This document shows, piece after piece, positions 33,044-42,224 of a DNA stretch of 64,000 nt (the first letter of the stretch is position 1; every line of letters starts with the position of its first letter). The position numbers were made by a program, and so were the translations under genes. The stretch comes from Cyanobium sp. Cruz-8D1 (GTDB taxonomy: Bacteria > Cyanobacteriota > Cyanobacteriia > PCC-6307 > Cyanobiaceae). A model generated the notes under the pieces. That model worked only from the letters and a program-made list of their open reading frames with translations, was not told where the DNA came from and did no database searches. The stretch lies in the NCBI RefSeq assembly GCF_024345975.1, contig NZ_JAGQCD010000014.1, positions 1 through 64,000 on the forward strand. Direction: 5' to 3'.

Positions 33044-33927
33044 TGAACAAACGCGGGACCACGTTGCTGATGCTGCCGGCCCTGCTCTTGCTGGCAGCGG
33101 TGTTCCTTTACCCCCTGCTGCGCTACGCCTGGCTGAGCCTCCATGCCAGCTCGGTGCTCACCGGCCTGGTGCCCGTGCCGAATGGCGGCGCCAACTGGGG
33201 GCGGCTGCTCGATGACGCCCGTTTCTGGACGGATGCGGTCCAGACCCTGCGCTTCGCCCTCGTATCGGTGGCCCTGGAACTGGTGGGGGGTCTGGCCCTG
33301 GCCCTGCTGCTGCACCGCCCCCTGCGGGGCCGGGGACCCCTGCGGGCCCTCACCCTGCTGCCCTGGGCCCTGCCCACCACGGTGATGGCCCTGGGCTGGC
33401 GCTGGATCCTCAACGATCCCCACGGTCCGCTCAACGCCGCCATCCGCTCCCTGGGCGGCAGCAGCTACGGCTTCCTCTCCACCCCAGCCACCACCTGGTT
33501 TTTTGTGGTGCTGGCGGATGTCTGGAAGACCATGCCGTTCGTGGCCCTGCTTCTCCTGGCGGGGTTGCAGACGATTCCGCTGGACCTGGAGGAGGCCCTG
33601 CGCCTGGAGGGGGCCAGCCGCCTGCAGATCCTGCGCCGCCTCACCCTGCCCCTGCTGGTGCCCTACCTCAGCCTGGCCCTGCTGTTCCGGCTCGCCCAGG
33701 CCCTGGGCGTGTTTGACCTGATCCAGGTGCTCACGGGCGGTGGGCCGGCCGGCAGCACCGAGAGCCTGGCCCTCTATGCCTACCTCAATGCCATGCGCTT
33801 CCTCGACTTCGGCTACGCCAGCACCGTGATGCTCGCCACCTTCCTGCTGTTGCTGGTGTTGCTCGGCGGCGGCTGGCTGCTGCTGCGGCGCGCTGGCCTG
33901 GAGCGCACCTCGGGGCGGCCGGCATGA
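33043..33927 (+). CDS. ggtC: ABC sugar transporter permease 1 (GgtC-like)
   Basis: A 294-residue MalF-type permease with six membrane segments, beginning LLMLPALLLLAAVFLYPLL. The ATPase-contacting loop is DLEEALRLEGASRLQILRRL and a typical GGGPAGSTESLALYAYLNA follows. The start ATG shares one base with the TGA of the binding-protein gene, and its stop overlaps the next permease gene (ATGA). The complex should import a compatible solute or sugar. Confidence 0.8.
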   Translation: MNKRGTTLLMLPALLLLAAVFLYPLLRYAWLSLHASSVLTGLVPVPNGGANWGRLLDDARFWTDAVQTLRFALVSVALELVGGLALALLLHRPLRGRGPLRALTLLPWALPTTVMALGWRWILNDPHGPLNAAIRSLGGSSYGFLSTPATTWFFVVLADVWKTMPFVALLLLAGLQTIPLDLEEALRLEGASRLQILRRLTLPLLVPYLSLALLFRLAQALGVFDLIQVLTGGGPAGSTESLALYAYLNAMRFLDFGYASTVMLATFLLLLVLLGGGWLLLRRAGLERTSGRPA

Positions 33928-34718
33928 GGCTGCTGGTGCTGCTCTGGAGCCTGGGCCCCCTGCTCTGGCAGCTGCGCACCTCCCTGCTGCGGCCGGAGGC
34001 CCTGGTGGCGCCGCTGCTCGACGGCAATCCCTGGACGCTGGCCAATTACCAGCTGGTGCTCTCCGGCGACCCCCCTTTCTGGCGCTACCTGGCCAACAGC
34101 ACCCTGGTGGGGCTGGTCACCACCGTGCTCACCCTGCTGCTGGCGGTGCCCTGCGCCTACGGCTTGCACAAGGAACGGGGCCCCGTGCGCTGGGGGGTGG
34201 GCCTGGCTCTGGTGGCAGCGGCCATGTTCCCCACCGTGCTGCTGTTCCTGGCGCTGCTGGAGATCGCCCGAAGCTTCGGCCTGGCCAATAACCTGCTCAG
34301 CCTCAGCCTGCCGTACACGGCCTTGTCCCTGCCCCTGGCCGTGCTGCTGCTGCGGGCCGCTTTCGCCGACCTCCCCCCGGAGCTGGAGGATGCGGCGCGG
34401 CTCGAGGGCCTGAACCTCGGCCAGCGCCTGAAACACGTGCTCTTGCCGCTGCTCGGGCCGGCCCTGGCCAGCACGGCGATCCTGGTGTTCCTGGCCAGCT
34501 GGAACGAGTACGCCATCGCCCTCACCTGGATCAGTCGCAACGATCTGCTCACCCTGCCGATCGCCATCGCCCGGATCGGTGGCGGCTCGGTGTTCACCAT
34601 CCCCTACGGAGCCTTCGCCGCTGCCACCGTGCTGGGCAGCCTGCCCCTGCTGCTGCTGGTGTTGCTGGCCCAGCGGTCGATCGTCTCGGGCCTCACCCGT
34701 GGGGCGGTGAAGGGATGA
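33924..34718 (+). CDS. ggtD: ABC sugar transporter permease 2 (GgtD-like)
   Basis: A 264-residue MalG-type permease; its EAA loop is ELEDAARLEGLNLGQRLKHV and the preceding helix is LPYTALSLPLAVLLLRAAF. The N-terminus is short and starts almost inside the first helix (LLVLLWSLGPLLWQLRTSL). It overlaps its neighbours by four bases on both sides, so the stoichiometry is likely set by coupled translation. Confidence 0.8.
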   Translation: MRLLVLLWSLGPLLWQLRTSLLRPEALVAPLLDGNPWTLANYQLVLSGDPPFWRYLANSTLVGLVTTVLTLLLAVPCAYGLHKERGPVRWGVGLALVAAAMFPTVLLFLALLEIARSFGLANNLLSLSLPYTALSLPLAVLLLRAAFADLPPELEDAARLEGLNLGQRLKHVLLPLLGPALASTAILVFLASWNEYAIALTWISRNDLLTLPIAIARIGGGSVFTIPYGAFAAATVLGSLPLLLLVLLAQRSIVSGLTRGAVKG

Positions 34719-35710
34719 GCCCCAACGCCGGCGCCGGTCTGGAGCTACGGCAGCTGTGCCGGCAGGTGGGGGACCGGCGCCTGCTGGATCGCCTCGATCT
34801 GCACGTCGCCCCCGGCGAGTGTGTGGCCCTTCTCGGACCCAGCGGCTGCGGCAAATCCACCACCCTGCGCCTGGTGGCGGGGCTGGATCCGGCCAGTGGC
34901 GGTCAGGTGCTGCTGGACGGGGAGGATCTCAGCGAGCGGGGCCCCGGCGAACGACAGGTGGCGATGGTGTTCCAGAGCTATGCCCTCTACCCCCACCTGA
35001 GCGTGGCCGGCAACCTGGAGCTGGGCCTGAAGGTGCGCGGCATGGCACCCCGCGAACGCCAGCGGCGCATCGACGCCACCCTTGAGCTGCTCCAGCTCGG
35101 GGAGCTGCGCCAGCGCCGGCCCGCCCAGCTCTCCGGCGGCCAGCGCCAGCGGGTGGCCCTGGCCCGCGCCCTGTTGCGGGATCCGCGGATCGTGCTGCTC
35201 GATGAACCCATGAGCAACCTCGACGCCCAGCTGCGGGAGGAGCTGCGGCCGGAACTGCGGCGGCTCCTGTGTGGCCGCGAGCAGCCGGTGATCTACGTGA
35301 CCCACGACCAGCAGGAGGCCGTGGGCATGGCCGACCGCATCGCCCTGCTCGAGGCCGGCCGTCTGCAGCAGGTGGGCAGCCCGCGGGAGCTGTACACCAA
35401 CCCCGCCAACCGATTCGTGGCCTCCTTTCTGGGCCGGCCGGCGATCAACCTGCTGGCGATCGAGCCCGGGCGCCAACTCGGCCTGCGGCCCGAGCACCTG
35501 GAACTCGGCGACAACGGTGCGGTGGCGGCCCGGTTGCTGCGCCGCGAATGGTGGGGCCACCAGCAACTCCTCTGGCTCGACAGCCCGTGGGGCACCCTGC
35601 GGGTGCTCACCGCCCCGGAGGCGCCGACACCCCCCGAACCGCGCCTGAGCTGGCAGCGGCAGCACGAGCTCTGGTTTGATCCCCAGAGCGGCGCCAGACT
35701 CGCTCCCTGA
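34715..35710 (+). CDS. ggtA: ABC sugar transporter ATPase (GgtA/MsmK-like)
   Basis: A 331-residue ATPase of the UgpC/MalK class with Walker [18 protein letters not shown]-loop FQSYALYPHLSVAGNL, signature LSGGQRQRVALARALL, Walker B IVLLDEPMSNLDAQLRE and the H-loop in VTHDQQEAVGMADRIAL. The C-terminal ~100 residues form the TOBE-like regulatory part with LGLRPEHLELGDNG. In the well-studied Synechocystis system ggtA is separate from ggtBCD; here it closes the operon. No ggpS or ggpP is in the window. Confidence 0.85.
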   Translation: MSPNAGAGLELRQLCRQVGDRRLLDRLDLHVAPGECVALLGPSGCGKSTTLRLVAGLDPASGGQVLLDGEDLSERGPGERQVAMVFQSYALYPHLSVAGNLELGLKVRGMAPRERQRRIDATLELLQLGELRQRRPAQLSGGQRQRVALARALLRDPRIVLLDEPMSNLDAQLREELRPELRRLLCGREQPVIYVTHDQQEAVGMADRIALLEAGRLQQVGSPRELYTNPANRFVASFLGRPAINLLAIEPGRQLGLRPEHLELGDNGAVAARLLRREWWGHQQLLWLDSPWGTLRVLTAPEAPTPPEPRLSWQRQHELWFDPQSGARLAP

Positions 35711-35793
35711 TGGGCCCACGGGTGTGGTTGTGCCCCATTTGTTAAACTCTCAAACTGGCTCAGGCCTGCATTGTTCACCGTCGTCACAACGTC

Positions 35794-36030
35794 ATGTCCC
35801 GGGTCTGTCAGCTCACCGGCAAGCGCGCCAACAACGGCATGGCCGTCAGCCATTCCCACGTGCGCACCAAAAAGCTGCAGCAGGTGAATCTGCAGGAGCG
35901 TCGGCTGTGGTGGGCCGAAGGCAAGCGCTTCATCAAGCTGCGCGTGTCCACCAAGGCCCTGAAAACCATCCAGAAAAAAGGCCTCGGCGCCTACGCCAAG
36001 GAACTGGGCGTCAACCTGGCCAAGATCTGA
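35794..36030 (+). CDS. rpmB: 50S ribosomal protein L28
   Basis: A 78-residue bL28 of normal length, starting [20 protein letters not shown] and continuing [38 protein letters not shown]. Only one of the zinc-type Cys positions remains, as in other cyanobacteria. It is preceded by an 83-base gap with an AT-rich TTGTTAAACTCTC that may be part of its promoter. Confidence 0.95.
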   Translation: MSRVCQLTGKRANNGMAVSHSHVRTKKLQQVNLQERRLWWAEGKRFIKLRVSTKALKTIQKKGLGAYAKELGVNLAKI

Positions 36031-36102
36031 GCCCCTGTTGATCCCCCTCCACGGGCCAAGTCGCCAGCATCGCTAGGGTCCTGCCCTGATGACAGCAAGT
36101 TC

Positions 36103-36672
36103 GTGGAGCGTCGTACGTTTTTGGGCGGAGCCGTTCTGACCGGCATCGGGCTTCTGATCCGTCCAGCCCGAGCTGGGGCCATGGGCGGGACCCTGCCAGA
36201 GGTCGGCCAACCAGCCCCGGTCTTTGATCTCGACGGTGTAGCCCCGGGCCCCGACGGGGCGGTGCGGCAGACCCATCTGGCCACAGCAGACTTCGGCGGC
36301 CGCTGGGTCGCCCTTTACTTTTACCCCAAGGATTTCACCAGCGGCTGCACCTTGGAGGCCCGTGGGTTTCAGCGGGATCTGGCCAACTTCCACGCCCGGA
36401 AGGCCGAAGTGGTGGGCGTCAGTGCCGACGACGCCGAGGCCCACTTGTCGTTCTGTGGCAGCGAGGGCCTGGCTTACCCGCTGCTCTCCGATCCCGGCGG
36501 TGTCGTCAGCCGGCGCTATGGCTCCTGGATGGCCCCCTTCTCGGCCCGCCACAGCTTCCTGATTGATCCGGACGGGGTGCTGCGGGCGAGCTGGGTGGCG
36601 GTCAGGCCCTCCGGCCACAGCCAGGAGGTGCTGGCGGAGCTGATCCGCTTGCAGGGGGAGACGGTGCTGTGA
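36103..36672 (+). CDS. peroxiredoxin Q/BCP with twin-arginine-type signal
   Basis: A 189-residue peroxiredoxin starting with GTG. The N-terminus ERRTFLGGAVLTGIGLLIRP is a twin-arginine (RRxFL) signal with a hydrophobic core, so the protein is probably exported folded to the periplasm or lumen. The catalytic part has FYPKDFTSGCTLEARGFQRD with the peroxidatic Cys, VVGVSADDAEAHLSFCGSEG and LLSDPGGVVSRRYGS. It reduces peroxides with thioredoxin-like donors. The next small gene overlaps its stop. Confidence 0.85.
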   Translation: MERRTFLGGAVLTGIGLLIRPARAGAMGGTLPEVGQPAPVFDLDGVAPGPDGAVRQTHLATADFGGRWVALYFYPKDFTSGCTLEARGFQRDLANFHARKAEVVGVSADDAEAHLSFCGSEGLAYPLLSDPGGVVSRRYGSWMAPFSARHSFLIDPDGVLRASWVAVRPSGHSQEVLAELIRLQGETVL

Positions 36673-36866
36673 TCCGGCGCCGGCAGCTCCTGGCCCTGGT
36701 TGGAGCCGCTGCTGCCCTTCCTGGCCACCGGCGACAGCGGCAGCGGCAACGTCCCCTGGCCGCCATGGCCCGGCTCATGCCCCTGTTCCGCCGCTACGGC
36801 GTGCAGCGCTGCATCCATGGCCAGGGGCGTCGCCTCGACCAGGCCGAGCTGCGGCGGCCCGACTGA
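36669..36866 (+). CDS. small hypothetical protein with Tat-like N-terminus
   Basis: A 65-residue frame from GTG 36669, overlapping the peroxiredoxin stop (GTGA). It begins MIRRRQLLALVGAAAALPG, which has an Arg triplet before an Ala/Leu core like a twin-arginine signal, and continues with a very basic stretch (RRQRQRQR) and YGVQRCIHGQGRRLDQAEL. I recognise no family. The overlap with an expressed gene is its main support, and the strong Arg bias means chance cannot be excluded. Confidence 0.4.
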   Translation: MIRRRQLLALVGAAAALPGHRRQRQRQRPLAAMARLMPLFRRYGVQRCIHGQGRRLDQAELRRPD

Positions 36867-36883
36867 AGCCCCCCGGGCGGACG

Positions 36884-37918
36884 TCAGACAGCCAGAGCGG
36901 CCAGCATCCCCCGGTGCACCTGGCTGCCCCGTTGCAGGGCGGCGATGCCGCTGGAATCCGGCGGCGTGTCGAGCGCGGCGGCCCAGGTGGCCTGGAGAGA
37001 TTCGGGCGGCGGGGCGTCGAGCTCCTGGCAGGGGCAGCCGATCGCCGCGGCGGCAGCGGCCACTTTGGGGTCGTAGCTGAGGGCGGCGCAGGGGCTGCCG
37101 GCCAACGCCGCCAGGATCAGCCCATGCAGGCGCATGGCCAGCACCAGAGACGCCTGGCGGAAGGCCTCCATGGCCTCTTCGGGGGTCTGCACCAGCAGCT
37201 CCCGGCTGCGGCGGGCGAGGGCCTCGCCCACCAGACCCTGCTGGGTGAGGCTCGCCAGCAGGCCCCGGTCCTGGTCCTGATGGAAGGGCAGCCAGAGCAC
37301 CTCCCGGTCGGCCGCCAGCGCCAGCTGTTCGAGGGCCTGCAGATAAGGCGTCCAGGCCGCCCCGCTGAGCTGGTGCACCGGCCGGAAGCAGAGCACGATC
37401 GCTCCGCCACGGCCGCTCCAGCCCTGGGCGGCCAGGGCCCAGACCGGATCACTGCCGACGACGGGGGCCTCCACCCCCCAGGCCCGCGCCTGGGAGGCGG
37501 AGGCGGCATCCCGCCAGCTGATCGCCGTGGCCAGGGGCAGCAAGCCCCGCACCAGGATGCGGCTGCGGCGGCGGCGCAGGGGACCCAGGCCCTGGCCCCA
37601 GAGGATCACGGGCTGGCCCCGGAGCCGAGCCGCCAGCATCAGGGCGCCGTAATACAGCAGGCTCTGGAAGCTGGTGACGTCCTGGAGCAGGCTGCCGCCG
37701 CCGAGCACCAGGGCCTGGCAGCGGCCGAGGGCCGCCAGCACCGCCCCGAGCCGGCGCCGGTCGGTGGTCTCGACCCCGAACTGCTTGCGGACAAGAGCCT
37801 GGTCATGGGCCGTGACCACCGGGTGGCAGCTGGCGGGGAGCTGGTCCAGCAGCACCGCCAGCAGGGCGTCATCGCCGAGGTTGTGCTCGCCGTAGTACCC
37901 GCAGATCAGTGCACGCAT
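36884..37918 (-). CDS. csaB: polysaccharide pyruvyl transferase CsaB
   Basis: A 344-residue pyruvyl transferase. The N-terminus ALICGYYGEHNLGDDALL is the family hallmark; VLGGGSLLQDVTSFQSLLYY and VLAMRLHGLILAALAG with SPCAALSYDPKVA are further conserved parts. CsaB adds ketal-linked pyruvate to cell-wall polysaccharides, which serve as anchors for S-layer-type proteins. It is divergent from the DUF2499/DUF3593 pair and convergent with the small gene at 36669. Confidence 0.88.
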   Translation of the reverse strand: MRALICGYYGEHNLGDDALLAVLLDQLPASCHPVVTAHDQALVRKQFGVETTDRRRLGAVLAALGRCQALVLGGGSLLQDVTSFQSLLYYGALMLAARLRGQPVILWGQGLGPLRRRRSRILVRGLLPLATAISWRDAASASQARAWGVEAPVVGSDPVWALAAQGWSGRGGAIVLCFRPVHQLSGAAWTPYLQALEQLALAADREVLWLPFHQDQDRGLLASLTQQGLVGEALARRSRELLVQTPEEAMEAFRQASLVLAMRLHGLILAALAGSPCAALSYDPKVAAAAAAIGCPCQELDAPPPESLQATWAAALDTPPDSSGIAALQRGSQVHRGMLAALAV

Positions 37919-37973
37919 CCGACGCAGCGGTGGTTCCGGCTCCGTACATTACGGATCGCACCAGGCTTTCCCC

Positions 37974-38291
37974 ATGCACGCGCTGTCGCTGCCCACCTGG
38001 TGGATCCACATCACCTCGGTGCTCGAGTGGATGCTGGCGATCCTGGCCGTACAGGCCTACGGGCGGCTGCGGCGAGAAGGGGGCTGGCGTTGGCTGGCCC
38101 TGGCCATGGTGCCGGCCCTGGTGAGCGCCATGGCCGCCTGCACCTGGCATCTGTTCGACAACAGCGAGGCCCTCAAGGGGCTGGTGGTCCTGCAGGCCGG
38201 CCTCACCGCCCTGGGCAACGGGGCCCTGGCCCTGGCCGCCTGGAATCTGTTGCGCCTGCAGCGGCTGGACCCGGAGGACGGGACCCCGTGA
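37974..38291 (+). CDS. DUF2499 membrane protein
   Basis: A 105-residue membrane protein with about three helices (HITSVLEWMLAILAVQAYGR, WLALAMVPALVSAMAACTWH, LVVLQAGLTALGNGALALAA). The opening LSLPTWWIHITSVLEWM is characteristic of DUF2499, a family shared by cyanobacteria and plant plastids. The function is not established. The downstream DUF3593 gene starts inside its last codons, so both are made together. Confidence 0.8.
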   Translation: MHALSLPTWWIHITSVLEWMLAILAVQAYGRLRREGGWRWLALAMVPALVSAMAACTWHLFDNSEALKGLVVLQAGLTALGNGALALAAWNLLRLQRLDPEDGTP

Positions 38292-38632
38292 GCCTGCCCC
38301 TGGCCGACTGGTTTGAGCGCCTCGGCAGCGTGGATCCGGCACCGTTTTTCGTGCTCTCGCTGCTGCCCTACCTGGCGTTTCTGTGGTGGGCCCAGAAGGT
38401 GCGGGCCTTTCCGCGGCTGGCGTTGCGGGGGTTCCAGCTGACCCTGCTGTTCGTGGCCGTGACCATTGCCGCCGCCGTTGTGGCCCAGCTGGCCTACGGC
38501 AAGCAACTGGCGGATGTGGATCCCCTCCACGGTGGCGCCGAAGCGTTCCTGACCCTGAGCAACCTGGTGGTGCTGCTGGGATTTCTGCCGCAGCAGGCCG
38601 AGAAACAGGAGCCACCCGACGGCCCCAGGTGA
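38288..38632 (+). CDS. DUF3593 membrane protein
   Basis: From GTG 38288 this encodes 114 residues: SLPLADWFERLGSVDPAPFF, then VLSLLPYLAFLWWAQKV, LTLLFVAVTIAAAVVAQLAY and LTLSNLVVLLGFLP. The PFFVLSLLPYLAFLWW motif identifies DUF3593, the usual companion of DUF2499 in cyanobacteria and plastids. The start overlaps the DUF2499 stop region by four bases. The pair probably forms one small thylakoid or plasma-membrane complex (inference). Confidence 0.75.
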   Translation: MSLPLADWFERLGSVDPAPFFVLSLLPYLAFLWWAQKVRAFPRLALRGFQLTLLFVAVTIAAAVVAQLAYGKQLADVDPLHGGAEAFLTLSNLVVLLGFLPQQAEKQEPPDGPR

Positions 38633-38698
38633 ACAAGTCTTAAGGGGGCGGGGCACAGCGCGCCCTGACCCGGAAGATGGGGCGTCAGCAAGTGCATC

Positions 38699-38956
38699 AT
38701 GATCGCTCCCCTCCTGGCCATGGCTCCCGCGTCGATCAGCTGGTCTCCCAAGGTGGCCCTGGTCATGATCGTCTGCAACGTCATCGCCATCGCCATCGGC
38801 AAGGCCACCATCCAGCAGCAGAACGTCGGCCTGCAGCTGCCCAACAACTCCTTCTTCGGTGGCTTCAGCCACGGCGCCATGCTCGGCACCACCAGCCTGG
38901 GTCACATCCTCGGCATGGGCGCGATCCTGGGTCTGGCCTCCCGCGGCGTCCTCTGA
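38699..38956 (+). CDS. psaK: photosystem I subunit PsaK
   Basis: An 85-residue thylakoid protein with two helices. The first is WSPKVALVMIVCNVIAIAIG, and the second follows SFFGGFSHGAMLGTTSLGHI with LGMGAILGLASRGVL. The GxQNVGLQLPxxxFFGGF-type loop is typical of cyanobacterial PsaK. It binds chlorophyll at the periphery of photosystem I. It is preceded by 66 bases containing GTCTTAAG (38637-38644), which recurs before other genes here. Confidence 0.93.
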   Translation: MIAPLLAMAPASISWSPKVALVMIVCNVIAIAIGKATIQQQNVGLQLPNNSFFGGFSHGAMLGTTSLGHILGMGAILGLASRGVL

Positions 38957-38977
38957 GCTTTCGGCGCAGGCCGGACT

Positions 38978-40219
38978 TCAGCGCCAGCCGAGCAGGTACG
39001 GCATGGCCCTGAGGCCGTAGCGCTCGAAGCGATAGCCGAACAGCAGGGCCGAGAGATCCTCCGCCCTGCGGCGTTCCAGCCCCTTCAGCACCTGGTCGAG
39101 ACGTCCATCGGCCTGGGGCCCGTGCAGGCCGAGCCAGGTGCGGCGCGCCAGCCGGCCACTGAGGGACCAGCGCCAACCCAACGCTCGCCTCAGCTGGGGC
39201 GCGTAATCCTGCAGCGCCCGTTGCGCCGAAGCCTGTCCCCCAGACGCTGCCAGGGCCTGTTGCAGCAGGGGAGCCAGCACGGCGCTGCTGCTGAGGGCGT
39301 GGCGGATGCCTTCGCCGCCCAGCAGGTTGGCGGTACTGACCGCGTCGCCCAGTCCCACCAGACGGCCCCGTTGATGGAGTTCGCGGCGGCGGATCGTGCT
39401 GCGCACCAGTCCGCCATGGCGGTCGAGGACTTCAAAGGCCGCCCCACCCGTTCCGGGCTCCAGCAGGCGCCGGCCCAGCTCCGTGATCAGGCCCCCCAGG
39501 GGAGGCTGCTGGCGCTGGGGATCCAGCAGCCGGCACACCCCGAGCTTCAGCACCCCCGGCTGCATCGGAAAGATCCAGCCGTAGCCCTGGGGCACCCAGT
39601 CGCTGCCGAGGCAGAAACTGAGCCGATCGGCCCAGCGCTCCCAGCAGGCGGGGGACACCCGCAGCAACCACTCCAGGCCGGCGGCCCCCACCAGCCCATC
39701 CCGCGGCCGTTGCGCCGGAGGTGGATCCCCCAGCAGGGCCCGCGCCTGGCCGCTGGCATCCACGGTCCAGTCGCTGCTGACGCGCAGCGTGCGGCCATCG
39801 CTGCGGCGCAGCACCGTGACCATCCGCTCGCCCTCCTGGTGGCTGGAGCAGGCATGCAGCCCCAGCTGCACCCGCCCGCCCCAGCGACGGCACTGGTCGG
39901 CCTGCCAGTGGCGCAGGGCACCGAAATCGAGCACCACCCCCAGGGGTTGGGGCGAGGCCCAGGAACGGCTGGCGCTGCCGGGCCCGATCAACTGCCATTG
40001 CCGCCAGCGGCTGCCCACCACCTCCGCCGGCAGGCCGAAGGCTTCCATGGTTTCGATCGGCAGGGCGGCGCTGCTGAAGGCGGAGCGGCTCAGGTCGGAA
40101 AGGCGGTCCACCAGGACAACGTCCACCCCCTGAAGGGCCAGACGCCGAGCCAGGTCTCCGCCGGCCGGACCGGCCCCCACCACCAGCACCTGGCAGCGGA
40201 GGGACGACTCAGACGGCAA
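38978..40219 (-). CDS. FAD-dependent oxidoreductase (geranylgeranyl reductase/lycopene cyclase-like)
   Basis: The conserved protein begins around [20 protein letters not shown] (dinucleotide-binding motif) and ends [13 protein letters not shown], about 413 residues from a TTG at 40219 that overlaps the dxs stop region by 11 bases. Other signatures are [19 protein letters not shown] and [20 protein letters not shown] (GD motif), as in flavoprotein hydroxylases/reductases of isoprenoid metabolism. The frame is open further upstream inside dxs, so the start is uncertain. Linkage to dxs supports an isoprenoid role. Confidence 0.7.
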   Translation of the reverse strand: MPSESSLRCQVLVVGAGPAGGDLARRLALQGVDVVLVDRLSDLSRSAFSSAALPIETMEAFGLPAEVVGSRWRQWQLIGPGSASRSWASPQPLGVVLDFGALRHWQADQCRRWGGRVQLGLHACSSHQEGERMVTVLRRSDGRTLRVSSDWTVDASGQARALLGDPPPAQRPRDGLVGAAGLEWLLRVSPACWERWADRLSFCLGSDWVPQGYGWIFPMQPGVLKLGVCRLLDPQRQQPPLGGLITELGRRLLEPGTGGAAFEVLDRHGGLVRSTIRRRELHQRGRLVGLGDAVSTANLLGGEGIRHALSSSAVLAPLLQQALAASGGQASAQRALQDYAPQLRRALGWRWSLSGRLARRTWLGLHGPQADGRLDQVLKGLERRRAEDLSALLFGYRFERYGLRAMPYLLGWR

Positions 40220-42128
40220 GGGCGGTGGGGACGGTGGCGCGAAAGACAGGGCCGAAGCGCTGGTGGATGCGATCGGCCATCTGGGCGGGGGTGAGGCCCA
40301 GGCGTTCCTTGCTCTGCTCGGGACTGGCGTGGTCGACCAGCACGTCCGGGATGCCGATGCGCAGGACGGGGATGGCCAGCTCGTGGTCGTTGAGCGTTTC
40401 CACCACGGCGGCGCCGAAGCCACCGGGAAGGGCGCCTTCCTCCATGGTCACGACCCGGCCGATGCGGCGCGCCAGGGGCAGGATCAGGGCCTCATCAAGG
40501 GGCCGCAGGAAACGGGCATTCACGACGGCAGCCCGCAGTCCCTTCTCCTGGAGCAGGCCGGCGGTGGCCATCGCGGGAGCCACCATGGCGCCGTAGGCGA
40601 CGATCAGCACGTCGTCGCCGTCGGCAAGCAGCTCACCGCGGCCGATCTCCAGGGGCTGCCAGCCCTCGTCCATCAGGGGCACCCCTTCCCCTTCCCCCCG
40701 GGGGATGCGGATGGCACAGGGGCCGTCGTGGGCGATGGAGGTGACCAGCATGCGCTGCAGTTCGGCTTCGTCCTTCGGGGCCATCACCGTGAAATTCGGC
40801 ACAGCCCGCAGATAGCTGATGTCGTACTGGCCCTGGTGGGTGGGGCCGTCGGCACCGACGATGCCGGCCCGGTCGAGCACGAAGGTGACCGGCAGCTTCT
40901 GGATGCCCACGTCATGGATGAGCTGGTCGTAGGCGCGCTGCAGGAAGGTGCTGTAGATGGCCACCACCGGCCGCAGGCCCTCACAGGCCATGCCCGCCGC
41001 CATCGTGACGGCATGCTGCTCGGCGATGCCGACATCGAAGTACTGCTGGGGCAGCGCCTTCTCCAGCAGATCCAGGCCCGTGCCGGTGGCCATGGCGGCG
41101 GTGATGCCCACCACCCTGGAATCCTGCTCGCAGATCTTGACGAGGGTCTGGCCGAACACCTTGCTCCAGCTGGGCGGCTTGGGCTTGCTGGAGGGATAGG
41201 CCTTGCCGGTGGCCAGGTCGAAGGCCGACTGGGCGTGGTAGCCCACCTGGTCGGCTTCGGCATAGGGATAGCCCTTGCCCTTGGTGGTCGCCACATGCAC
41301 CAGCACCGGGCCCTCACAGCGGTGGGCCGCCTGGAAGGTGCGCACCATCTCGGGAATGTCGTGGCCGTCGATCGGACCCACATAGGTGAAGCCCAGCTCC
41401 TCGAACACGGCGCCCACCTTGGGCACCGCCAGCCGCTTCATGCTCTCTTTGAGCGTCTTGAGCTCGGTGGGCAGTTCTCCGTGCAGGAAGGGCAGGTGCT
41501 TCACCGCCTCCTCGGCGCTGCCGGAGAGAAACTGCACCGGCTTGCTGAGCCGCATGCGGTTGAGGTGGGTGGAGAGGGCCCCCACCGGCGCTGAGATCGA
41601 CATGTCGTTGTCGTTCAGCACCACCAGCAACTTGGTGCGCGGCAGGTGGCCGGCATGGTTGATCGCCTCCAGGGCCATGCCACCGGTGAGGGCCCCATCG
41701 CCGATCACGGCGACGCATTTGAAGTCCTCGCCGCGGCGGTCGCGGGCCAGGGCCATGCCCAGGGCCGCCGAGATGCTGGTGGAGGCGTGGCCGGCGCCGA
41801 AGTGGTCGAAGCGGCTCTCGCTGCGCTTGAGATAGCCCGCCACACCGCCCTGCTGGCGCAGGGTGTGGAAATCCTTGTAGCGACCGGTGACCAGCTTGTG
41901 GGGATAGGCCTGGTGGCCCACATCCCACACCACCCGGTCGTGGTCGAGGTCGAGGGTTTGATAAAGGGCCAGGGTGAGTTCAACGACCCCCAGCCCCGGA
42001 CCCAGGTGCCCACCACTGGTGGACACCACCTCCAGGTGCTTCTCGCGGATCTGGCGAGCCATGGCCTCGAGTTCAGCGGTGCTCAGGCCGTGCAGCTGAT
42101 TCGGATGGCTCAGCTCGCTCAGATGCAT
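40209..42128 (-). CDS. dxs: 1-deoxy-D-xylulose-5-phosphate synthase
   Basis: A 639-residue DXS. The thiamine-diphosphate site is [20 protein letters not shown] with [15 protein letters not shown]. Further segments are [36 protein letters not shown] and [15 protein letters not shown]. It condenses pyruvate and glyceraldehyde-3-phosphate in the first step of the MEP isoprenoid pathway feeding carotenoids, chlorophyll phytyl tails and quinones. It is divergent from ilvA, with 96 bases between starts. Confidence 0.95.
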   Translation of the reverse strand: MHLSELSHPNQLHGLSTAELEAMARQIREKHLEVVSTSGGHLGPGLGVVELTLALYQTLDLDHDRVVWDVGHQAYPHKLVTGRYKDFHTLRQQGGVAGYLKRSESRFDHFGAGHASTSISAALGMALARDRRGEDFKCVAVIGDGALTGGMALEAINHAGHLPRTKLLVVLNDNDMSISAPVGALSTHLNRMRLSKPVQFLSGSAEEAVKHLPFLHGELPTELKTLKESMKRLAVPKVGAVFEELGFTYVGPIDGHDIPEMVRTFQAAHRCEGPVLVHVATTKGKGYPYAEADQVGYHAQSAFDLATGKAYPSSKPKPPSWSKVFGQTLVKICEQDSRVVGITAAMATGTGLDLLEKALPQQYFDVGIAEQHAVTMAAGMACEGLRPVVAIYSTFLQRAYDQLIHDVGIQKLPVTFVLDRAGIVGADGPTHQGQYDISYLRAVPNFTVMAPKDEAELQRMLVTSIAHDGPCAIRIPRGEGEGVPLMDEGWQPLEIGRGELLADGDDVLIVAYGAMVAPAMATAGLLQEKGLRAAVVNARFLRPLDEALILPLARRIGRVVTMEEGALPGGFGAAVVETLNDHELAIPVLRIGIPDVLVDHASPEQSKERLGLTPAQMADRIHQRFGPVFRATVPTALAV

Positions 42129-42224
42129 GCCCTTCCTTGCTTCCAGATGGCCAATCTACGGGGTTCGCTCCGACCCACGGCGGCGAACGCCACCGTTCCA
42201 GGGTCGGGTTGCGACACTGGGGCC

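Noticed and set aside
36914-38632. A 572-codon plus-strand frame across csaB and the DUF2499/DUF3593 genes
   Set aside because: Only its last 114 codons, from GTG 38288, match a protein family. The rest is the complement of csaB and out-of-frame DUF2499 sequence.
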